A stretch of DNA of 5,934 nt. Source: Acidobacteriota bacterium (lineage in GTDB: Bacteria > Acidobacteriota > Vicinamibacteria > Vicinamibacterales > UBA8438). Shown one piece after another: positions 1 to 5,224 of this stretch; position 1 is the stretch's first letter, and each line of letters starts with the position of its first letter. Position numbers and translations under genes: made by a program. Under the pieces are notes generated by a model. The model did no database searches. It was given only the letters and a program-made list of their open reading frames with translations, and had not been told where the DNA came from. The DNA lies in assembly GCA_005778315.1 (NCBI GenBank), contig SXOW01000266.1, forward strand, positions 1 to 5,934, written 5' to 3'.

Positions 1-704
1 ATGTTGGCCGACGTCCCGTTGAGCGTCCACGCGCCATTGAAATTCGCCGAGCGCACCACGAGCGTATCCCCCTCCCAGTGCGCGTATGAGTCGCCCTGCC
101 AGAGGCGGATCCGGTCGGCGGGGTGCGGGCCGTCCACAATCCGAATAATCCGGGTGTCCCAGTTCTGCTCGTGCAGGATGACCAGGTAGTCAGGGGTCTG
201 GAAGAACTGGGCGAGATGGCCGGGGGCAACCGCCAGGAGCGGGACCGTGCGGCCCATGATGCAGCGCTCATAGCGTTCCCGGTCTTCGGGGCCGTCGGTC
301 GGTCGCAAGCGCGAAGCCAGACCGATCGTCTGGTTGCGGTGCCTTGCGTCCGCCGACAAGGTTGGGAGCCGGCCGTCGGGCGGATCGACGATCAGTGAGG
401 TTCGGTCGTCGGTCAGGCCGCCGGGTTCCCACCAGTCCGCGTTCAGCTGCAGGTCCCGTTCCGCTCGGATATCAATCCATCGTTGCGGCAGATAGTCGGC
501 GGCCTCGGCCGGGGTCAACACCGGTTTGTCGGCCAGCGACGTCGGGCGCTCCAACGGCGTGCTGCTGCGGTATGTCCAGTATCCGCTGAAGTCCGGTGTG
601 CCCCAGGCGGTTCGGGGCTGGTCGGTGGTCTGGGCGACCGCTGCCACCACACCGGGGGCGAGCAGGCCAAAGACCGCGAGACGGATGACCCCACTTCTCG
701 TCAC
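1..704 (-). CDS. Secreted protein of unknown function (3' end cut off by window edge)
   Basis: An open frame reads from a GTG at 704 to the left edge without a stop, giving 234 residues with the C-terminus missing. Residues 1-24 look like a Sec signal peptide: a short basic start (TRSGVIR), a hydrophobic stretch (LAVFGLLAPGVVAA) and an AVA/Q cleavage site. The mature part has no membrane segments and is rich in Trp, Asp and Pro. Recognisable blocks are WGTPDFSGYW (34-43), TPLERP (49-54), DRTSLIVDPPDGRLP (100-114), DGPEDR then ERC (137-148), and WQGDS followed by HWEGDTLVV (202-217). From memory these blocks recur in a large family of uncharacterised secreted proteins common in Acidobacteriota and some Proteobacteria. 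I know no assigned function and no catalytic motif is evident. GTG is chosen because it starts the signal peptide and no in-frame ATG lies close upstream; there is no Shine-Dalgarno sequence. The gene follows pyk in the same direction but seems to have its own promoter. Confidence 0.85.
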   Translation of the reverse strand, partial: MTRSGVIRLAVFGLLAPGVVAAVAQTTDQPRTAWGTPDFSGYWTYRSSTPLERPTSLADKPVLTPAEAADYLPQRWIDIRAERDLQLNADWWEPGGLTDDRTSLIVDPPDGRLPTLSADARHRNQTIGLASRLRPTDGPEDRERYERCIMGRTVPLLAVAPGHLAQFFQTPDYLVILHEQNWDTRIIRIVDGPHPADRIRLWQGDSYAHWEGDTLVVRSANFNGAWTLNGTSAN

Positions 705-710
705 GTGCCG

Positions 711-716
711 ATTATG
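711..716 (-). promoter_or_regulatory. Putative -10 element of the secreted-protein gene
   Basis: Read on the minus strand, CATAAT (one mismatch to TATAAT) ends 6 bases before the GTG start at 704. At that distance transcription would begin at or next to the start codon, giving a leaderless mRNA, which fits the lack of a ribosome binding site. I see no convincing -35 hexamer 16-18 bases further upstream. The motif is seen; promoter function is inferred. Confidence 0.45.
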
Positions 717-785
717 CCACGGGCGGAGCTGGGATGAGAGCCACGGATGCCAGCCCGGAGAACGCGGGCGCCGGGCGTCCCCTTG

Positions 786-806
786 GCCGCCGGCGGCACG
801 GGCGGC
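786..806 (-). repeat. G+C-rich inverted repeat at the end of pyk
   Basis: GCCGCC at 786-791 pairs with GGCGGC at 801-806, leaving a 9-base loop. Bases 786-797 alone form a perfect 12-base palindrome. The repeat overlaps the first base of the minus-strand pyk stop codon (806-808). No T-run follows on the minus strand, so it does not qualify as a standard intrinsic terminator. It could still act as a 3' stabilising hairpin or pause site, or be chance in G+C-rich DNA. Confidence 0.35.
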
Positions 807-2230
807 TAGCCGACCTGACGTACCTGGATCGCGGTGACGTCGCCATGACGCGTGGCGACATCGGAGACCACGACGATGGGGTCTCCGGCGACCAGCCGAT
901 CGTGCCGCTGCAGCCGCTCGAAGGCGTCGACGATCGTCTGCTCCGGATCGTCTGAGAGCTCCATCTGGAACGGGACCACCGACCGGGACAGCCACAGCGC
1001 GCGTCGAGCAGTGTCGAGATTCGTAAACGCGTACACGATCGCGCTGTGCGGACGAAAGCTGCTCACGAGCCGGGCCAGCCGACCGGTGCGGGTAAAGACC
1101 ACGATGGCCGGTGACGAGAGGGCGTCGGCCAGACGACAGGCGCTCCGGGCCAGGTGCTCGCGCACGTTGACCGGGTCGCGCAGGGTGTGAAATCCGAGGC
1201 CACCCTCCTTCTCGGTGCGCCGGGCGATTTCATCGAGGACCTCGACGCATCGCACCGGATGCGCGCCGGTCGCGGTCTCGCCGCTGAGCATCACCGCATC
1301 CACCTCTTCCTCGACCGCGTTGGCGACATCGGTGACCTCGGCTCGGGTCGGCATCGGGTGCTCGATCATCGATTCGAGCAGGTGGGTCGCCACAATGACC
1401 GGTTTGCCCGCGGTCGCGCACTTGCGCACCATGGTCCGTTGCGCGATCGGTAGCTCCGCGAACGCCACTTCGACGCCCAGGTCGCCGCGAGCGACCATGA
1501 GGCCGTCCGCCTCCGCGATGATCTCGTCCAGGTTGTCCATCCCCTCCTGGTTTTCGATCTTGGCGATCAGTCTGGCGTCGCGCGCGCCTGCGTCGGCGAG
1601 GACCTGGCGTGCCTCACGCAGCGCAGCCGCGTTGCGGACGAACGAGACAGCGAAAAAGTCCACGTCGTGCGCGACGCCGAAGCGGATGTCGGCCGTGTCC
1701 TGTGCCGAGATAGAGGGCAGATTGACGCGGATCCCCGGGAGGTTTATGTGTTTGCGAGACCCCAGCGTGCCCCCGTCGACCACCCGACATCGGAGATCGC
1801 GTGCTCGCACCTCGAGGACCTCCAGGTTGATCAGGCCGTTATCCACCGTGATCCGGTCACCCACTCTCAGCTGGTGCACCATGTCTTCGTAGTCGACATG
1901 GATGCTCTTCGCCTCCGGGTCTGACGACGGTGCGACGCTGACCGAGAATTCCTCGCCCACCCCCAACGTGAGGTGTCCGCTGCGCTCCCCGGTGCGTATC
2001 GCTGGACCCTGCAGGTCGAGCAGTATGGCGATCGGGTGATTCAGCTCGTGGCGCAGGTTCTGGATGTGTTGGATCGTCCGCAGGTGGCTCTCGTGGGTGC
2101 CATGGGACATGTTGAGCCGCGCCACGTTCATTCCCGCCCCGGCGAGCTGCCGGATCGTCTCGGCCGAATCGCTCGACGGACCGAGGGTGCAAATAATCTT
2201 CGTTCGTCGGAAATCACGCCGTTCGGTCAT
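806..2230 (-). CDS. pyk: Pyruvate kinase
   Basis: Cytoplasmic glycolytic enzyme that transfers phosphate from phosphoenolpyruvate to ADP, yielding pyruvate and ATP. It has 474 residues from the ATG at 2230, a normal length; a TTG at 2239 would add three (MPDM...). Numbering below counts from that TTG. The barrel begins with TKIICTLGPSS (13-23) and RLNMSH (41-46, giving Arg41, Asn43, Ser45). DLQGP at 75-79 ends strand 2, and the B domain spans about 84-180. IAKIENQEG (225-233) holds catalytic Lys227 and metal ligand Glu229, and ARGDLGVE (250-257) holds metal ligand Asp253. VATHLLESM (283-291) has Thr285, with His-Leu where most family members have Gln-Met. PTRAEVTDVANAV (297-309) follows. The C-terminal domain (about 355-477) is complete. 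The usual potassium-site residue is Ala80, neither Glu nor Lys. The gene is transcribed divergently from pstS. I prefer the ATG because TATAGT at 2239-2244 would place transcription start close to it. Confidence 0.97.
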   Translation of the reverse strand: MTERRDFRRTKIICTLGPSSDSAETIRQLAGAGMNVARLNMSHGTHESHLRTIQHIQNLRHELNHPIAILLDLQGPAIRTGERSGHLTLGVGEEFSVSVAPSSDPEAKSIHVDYEDMVHQLRVGDRITVDNGLINLEVLEVRARDLRCRVVDGGTLGSRKHINLPGIRVNLPSISAQDTADIRFGVAHDVDFFAVSFVRNAAALREARQVLADAGARDARLIAKIENQEGMDNLDEIIAEADGLMVARGDLGVEVAFAELPIAQRTMVRKCATAGKPVIVATHLLESMIEHPMPTRAEVTDVANAVEEEVDAVMLSGETATGAHPVRCVEVLDEIARRTEKEGGLGFHTLRDPVNVREHLARSACRLADALSSPAIVVFTRTGRLARLVSSFRPHSAIVYAFTNLDTARRALWLSRSVVPFQMELSDDPEQTIVDAFERLQRHDRLVAGDPIVVVSDVATRHGDVTAIQVRQVG

Positions 2231-2238
2231 GTCCGGCA

Positions 2239-2244
2239 ACTATA
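2239..2244 (-). promoter_or_regulatory. Putative -10 element of pyk
   Basis: TATAGT on the minus strand lies 8 bases before the ATG at 2230. No Shine-Dalgarno sequence lies between it and the ATG, and no clear -35 hexamer is seen at the usual distance. A leaderless or very short leader transcript is inferred. If correct, the TTG at 2239 overlaps the promoter and cannot be the start. Confidence 0.4.
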
Positions 2245-2368
2245 GCGCGACACCCAGAGGGAGGCTGATGTCACCGGGCCTTCACGTGGCCGACATCCCG
2301 CGATCGTATGGTGGCGGTGATACGTGTGGTGCCAAGCGGCGCGGGGTCTGGGCGTCCTGGACTTTGCC

Positions 2369-2407
2369 CGTAACGCAGATTTAACAGGTCCGTAACAACC
2401 ATGAAAC
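2369..2407 (+). promoter_or_regulatory. Putative Pho box (11-bp direct repeats) upstream of pstS
   Basis: Three hexamers sit exactly 11 bases apart: CGTAAC at 2369, TTTAAC at 2380 and CGTAAC at 2391. A weaker fourth, TGAAAC, is in register at 2402. PhoB/PhoP-type response regulators bind direct repeats of about 7 bases at this same 11-bp period, with TTAACA-like units in Bacillus and CTTAAC-like units in cyanobacteria. Its place before a phosphate-uptake operon supports this reading. A TACTGT hexamer at 2418-2423 follows the fourth unit by roughly 10 bases, the distance expected when a Pho box replaces the -35 element. The rest of the pyk-pstS gap (2246-2368) shows only short, weak inverted repeats. 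Repeats are seen; binding is inferred. Confidence 0.65.
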
Positions 2408-2411
2408 TGCC

Positions 2412-2417
2412 GGGAGG
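2412..2417 (+). promoter_or_regulatory. Ribosome binding site deciding the pstS start
   Basis: GGGAGG lies 7 bases before the GTG at 2425 and 13 bases before the ATG at 2431. The spacing matches that of the strong site before pstA. It lies inside the frame opened by the ATG at 2401, which argues against that more upstream start. Confidence 0.6.
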
Positions 2418-2423
2418 TACTGT
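2418..2423 (+). promoter_or_regulatory. Possible -10 element of the pst operon
   Basis: TACTGT fits the TAnnnT pattern and follows the last in-register Pho repeat by about 10 bases. It ends 7 bases before the ATG at 2431, so it would give a leaderless mRNA starting near that ATG and exclude the GTG at 2425. This conflicts with use of the GGGAGG at 2412-2417, so only one of the two readings can hold for a given transcript. Confidence 0.3.
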
Positions 2424-2424
2424 G

Positions 2425-3489
2425 GTGAGCATGTCAAAGAGGAATCGTCAGGTTTTGCTGACCCCGACGCGGCTGCGCCGCGGGTTGCAATGCGCCACCC
2501 TGGTGGGGTCGTTGGTCGGCCTGGCCGCGTGTGGCGGTGGAGCGGAAGACGGGGGCACGGCGGCGCCTGCCGTCGTCGCGGTTGACGGCTCGAGCACGGT
2601 GTTTCCGATCGCGGAGGCGGTGGCGGAGGAATTCCAGCTCATCGACCCTGCCGCGCGAGTCACGGTTGGGGTGTCCGGGACGGGTGGCGGTTTCAAGAAG
2701 TTCTGCGCCGGTGAGATCGATATTTCGAACGGATCTCGACCGATCAGGGCGGTCGAGATCGAGGCATGCGCGGCCGCGGGCATCGAGTTCATCGAGTTGC
2801 CGGTCGCCTACGACGGGATCGCGGTCGTCGTCCATCCGGACAACGAGTGGGCCACCACGCTCACGCCCGAGGATTTGAAAATGATGTGGGGGCCGGAGGC
2901 CCAGGGCACGGTGACCTCCTGGAATCAGGTGCGACCCGACTGGCCGGACAGCGAGCTACACCTGTTCGGGCCCGGTGTCGATTCGGGCACGTTCGACTAC
3001 TTCACGCAGGCCATTAACGGCGAGGAAGGTGCCAGTCGTGGTGACTTCACGTCGAGTGAGGACGACAACGTGTTGGTGCAGGGCGTTGCGACCGATCCGC
3101 ACGGGCTTGGTTTCTTCGGCTACGCCTACTACGAAGCCAACCGCGACAGGCTGAAGCTGCTGGCGCTCGACGATGGTGACGAGACGAATGGCGCCGGGGC
3201 CATTGCGCCCTCGCCGGAGTCCGTCCGCGATGGGACCTACCAACCCTTGTCCCGCCCTGTCTTCATCTACGTCAACCCTGAAGCGCTGGCGCGACCGGAG
3301 GTCAGCGGGTTCGTGAACTTCTTCATCTCCGATGGCGGGCCGCTCGCGCGGGAGGTCGGCTACGTCCCGCTGAGCGATGCCGAGTACGCGCTGGTCCAGC
3401 AACGGCTCGATGCCCGAGTCACGGGCACGATGTATGGCCATGGCAACGAGATGGCGTCGCTCACGGAGTTGCTCGGCGACGGCCATTAG
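2425..3489 (+). CDS. pstS: Phosphate ABC transporter substrate-binding lipoprotein PstS
   Basis: Extracytoplasmic phosphate receptor that hands inorganic phosphate to the PstC-PstA channel. From GTG 2425 it has 354 residues, usual for the family. A basic N-terminus (SKRNRQ...RLRR) leads into a hydrophobic segment ending in the lipobox LAAC, with the lipidated Cys36 at 2530-2532, followed by a Gly/Ala-rich linker. Phosphate-site blocks are DGSSTVFPI (54-62), GTGGGFKKFC (85-94), the segment around Asp99 to SRPI (107), and GPGVDSGTFDYF (182-193). LPVAYDGIAVVV (125-136) is also typical. Cys94 and Cys115 flank the second block and may form a disulfide, as I recall for related PstS proteins. Possible starts are ATG 2401, GTG 2425 and ATG 2431; 2401 is disfavoured because it lies at the Pho repeats and adds ten non-signal-like residues. 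It is the first gene of pstSCAB, ending 2 bases before pstC, and is probably induced by low phosphate. Confidence 0.96.
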   Translation: MSMSKRNRQVLLTPTRLRRGLQCATLVGSLVGLAACGGGAEDGGTAAPAVVAVDGSSTVFPIAEAVAEEFQLIDPAARVTVGVSGTGGGFKKFCAGEIDISNGSRPIRAVEIEACAAAGIEFIELPVAYDGIAVVVHPDNEWATTLTPEDLKMMWGPEAQGTVTSWNQVRPDWPDSELHLFGPGVDSGTFDYFTQAINGEEGASRGDFTSSEDDNVLVQGVATDPHGLGFFGYAYYEANRDRLKLLALDDGDETNGAGAIAPSPESVRDGTYQPLSRPVFIYVNPEALARPEVSGFVNFFISDGGPLAREVGYVPLSDAEYALVQQRLDARVTGTMYGHGNEMASLTELLGDGH

Positions 3490-3491
3490 GC

Positions 3492-4382
3492 ATGTCAAGA
3501 CGACGGCGTGACCTGATCGAACGGGCTATCGAGTGGGCGCTGCGCGCCTGCGCCGGCCTGTCGATCCTGGTCACGTTCGGCATCGTGTCGGTCCTCGCGT
3601 TCGAGACGGTGCAGTTTTTTCGCGAGGTCTCGCCGTTCGAGTTTCTCTTCGGCACGGTGTGGACACCGCTGTTCTTCCAGAAGTCCTTCGGCGTCCTGCC
3701 TCTTGTGGCTGGCACCCTGCTGGTCTCCGCCATCGCCATGACCGTCGCCATGCCCGCCGGTCTGCTGACCGCGGTGTATCTGAGCGAATACGCCCCGGCG
3801 AGGGTGCGGCGAATCGTCAAACCGGTGCTCGAGGTGTTGGCCGGGGTGCCGACGGTGGTCTACGGGTATTTTGCCCTGTTGTTCGTGACCCCCTTGCTGC
3901 AACGGGCGATCCCCGGGTTGTCCGGGTTCAACGCCCTCAGTCCCGGGCTGGTCATGGGGATCATGATCCTGCCCATGGTGTCGTCGTTGTGTGAGGATGC
4001 GCTGCACGGCGTGCCGCGGGGGCTGCGGGAAGCCGCCTACGCGCTCGGGGCCACCAAGATGCAGACCACGACCCGCGTCGTGCTGCCGGCGGCGTTGTCG
4101 GGGATTTCAGCCGCGAGCATCCTGGCTGCATCCCGTGCGATCGGCGAGACGATGATCGTGGCCATCGCGGCCGGCCAACAGCCGCGCCTCACCGCGAATC
4201 CCCTGGTGCCGGTCGAAACGATGACGGCCTATATCGTCCAGATCAGCCTGGGTGACACCCCAGCCGGGACGCTCGCCTACCGCACCATCTTCGCGGTGGG
4301 GATGCTCCTGTTCGTCAGCACGTTGCTGTTGAACCTTGCGAGCAACTGGCTGCGCGAGCGCTTTCGGGAGGAATACGCGTGA
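3492..4382 (+). CDS. pstC: Phosphate ABC transporter permease PstC
   Basis: Inner-membrane channel subunit, 296 residues, that pairs with PstA to move phosphate released by PstS. After a basic cytoplasmic start (MSRRRRD), hydrophobic segments lie near residues 21-40, 69-95, 117-137, 150-168, 206-228 and 264-285, the six expected of this family. VLAGVPTVVYGYFAL (114-128) is characteristic of PstC/PstA permeases. The EAA loop that contacts the ATPase is EAAYALGATKMQTT (180-193), followed by VLPAALSGI (197-205). SRAIGETMIV (214-223) follows it. The ATG lies 2 bases after the pstS stop with no clear Shine-Dalgarno sequence, so translation is probably coupled to pstS. The stop overlaps the pstA start by GTGA. 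The longer N-terminal part and gene order identify it as PstC rather than PstA. Confidence 0.96.
   Translation: MSRRRRDLIERAIEWALRACAGLSILVTFGIVSVLAFETVQFFREVSPFEFLFGTVWTPLFFQKSFGVLPLVAGTLLVSAIAMTVAMPAGLLTAVYLSEYAPARVRRIVKPVLEVLAGVPTVVYGYFALLFVTPLLQRAIPGLSGFNALSPGLVMGIMILPMVSSLCEDALHGVPRGLREAAYALGATKMQTTTRVVLPAALSGISAASILAASRAIGETMIVAIAAGQQPRLTANPLVPVETMTAYIVQISLGDTPAGTLAYRTIFAVGMLLFVSTLLLNLASNWLRERFREEYA
4366..4371 (+). promoter_or_regulatory. Ribosome binding site of pstA
   Basis: GGGAGG, extended to GGGAGGAA, lies 7 bases before the GTG at 4379 and inside the end of pstC. It is the clearest Shine-Dalgarno sequence in the operon and fixes the GTG that overlaps the pstC stop as the pstA start. 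Confidence 0.7.
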
Positions 4383-5224
4383 GCCGCCGCCAACGCAACC
4401 GTCTGCTGGACGTGGCGCTCCACGGCGCCGGGCTCACCGCGACGCTGCTCGGCCTGGTGGTCCTCGCGGTGCTCCTCTTCGATATCTTCAGCGACGGTTT
4501 CGGACGGATCTCGTGGGATTTTCTGACGAGCTTTCCTTCACGCCGGGCGGAGAACGCCGGCATCTACGCCGCGCTCCTCGGAACGGTGTGGGTCATCACC
4601 CTGACCGCCCTGCTCGCGGTGCCGATCGGGGTCGCGGCCGCGATCTACCTGGAGGAATACGGTGGGCGCGGGCGTTGGTCTCGGGTGGTCGAAATCAACA
4701 TCACGAATCTGGCCGGCGTGCCGTCGGTCATTTACGGTTTGCTGGGTTTGGGGTTGTTCGTTCGCACCCTGGCCCTGGGGCGCAGCGTGATCGCTGGCGC
4801 GGCGACGCTGGCGCTGGTGGCGCTCCCCGTCGTCATTCTGTCGTCACGCGAAGCGCTCCGGGCCGTGTCGCCGGCGTTACGAGAGGCCTCCTACGCCCTC
4901 GGGGCCACAAAGTGGCAGACGATCTGGCACCAGGTGCTCCCGGTGGCGTTCCCCGGTATTTTGACGGGGCTGATCCTGGCGCTGTCGAGGACGATTGGGG
5001 AGACTGCTCCGCTCATCACCATGGGCGCGCTGACCTACGTACCGTTCGCACCGGATGGCATCTGGTCCGCCTTCACCGTGGTGCCGATTCAGGTGTTCAA
5101 CTGGGTGTCCAGACCCCAAGAGGCATTCCTGGCCAACGCGGCTGCCGGTATCATTGTGCTACTGGCATTGCTGCTGGTCATGAACGGTTTCGCGGCCTGG
5201 CTGCGGGACCGGTATCAGCAGTGA
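4379..5224 (+). CDS. pstA: Phosphate ABC transporter permease PstA
   Basis: Second membrane channel subunit of the Pst phosphate importer, 281 residues, normal length. The first hydrophobic segment is near 17-36. It is followed by the PstA-typical DFLTSFPSRRAENAGIYAAL (47-66), which leads into the segment at about 67-90. Further segments lie near 111-130, 135-155, 190-212 and 252-272. LAGVPSVIYGLLGLG (111-125) is the counterpart of the same block in PstC. The EAA loop for docking on PstB is EASYALGATKWQTIW (169-183), followed by VLPVAFPGI (186-194), then SRTIGETAPL (203-212). The GTG start overlaps the pstC stop by four bases, and the stop at 5222-5224 overlaps the proposed pstB GTG in the same way. 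PstA and PstC share fold and motifs, as expected from ancient duplication. Confidence 0.96.
   Translation: MSRRQRNRLLDVALHGAGLTATLLGLVVLAVLLFDIFSDGFGRISWDFLTSFPSRRAENAGIYAALLGTVWVITLTALLAVPIGVAAAIYLEEYGGRGRWSRVVEINITNLAGVPSVIYGLLGLGLFVRTLALGRSVIAGAATLALVALPVVILSSREALRAVSPALREASYALGATKWQTIWHQVLPVAFPGILTGLILALSRTIGETAPLITMGALTYVPFAPDGIWSAFTVVPIQVFNWVSRPQEAFLANAAAGIIVLLALLLVMNGFAAWLRDRYQQ

Noticed and set aside
1..704. Plus-strand open frames at 1-589 as small genes
   Set aside because: The minus-strand frame has a signal peptide and conserved family blocks throughout, so the plus-strand frames are shadows.
786..806. Intrinsic terminator after pyk
   Set aside because: A hairpin is possible but no T-run follows on the minus strand, so I list only an inverted repeat.
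1215..1892. 225-residue plus-strand open frame opposite pyk
   Set aside because: It lies wholly antisense to a complete pyruvate kinase with every active-site motif; its Ser/Arg/Thr-rich low-complexity translation is typical of a G+C-rich shadow frame.
2271..2320. Inverted repeat TCACCG / CGGTGA in the pyk-pstS gap as an operator or riboswitch
   Set aside because: Only six base pairs with a 38-base loop; expected by chance in G+C-rich DNA.
2956..3498. 180-residue minus-strand open frame opposite pstS
   Set aside because: Antisense to well-conserved pstS coding sequence, Arg-rich, with no recognisable motif or promoter.
3495..4007. 170-residue minus-strand open frame opposite pstC
   Set aside because: His/Gln/Arg-rich translation that mirrors the membrane-protein codons of pstC; a shadow.
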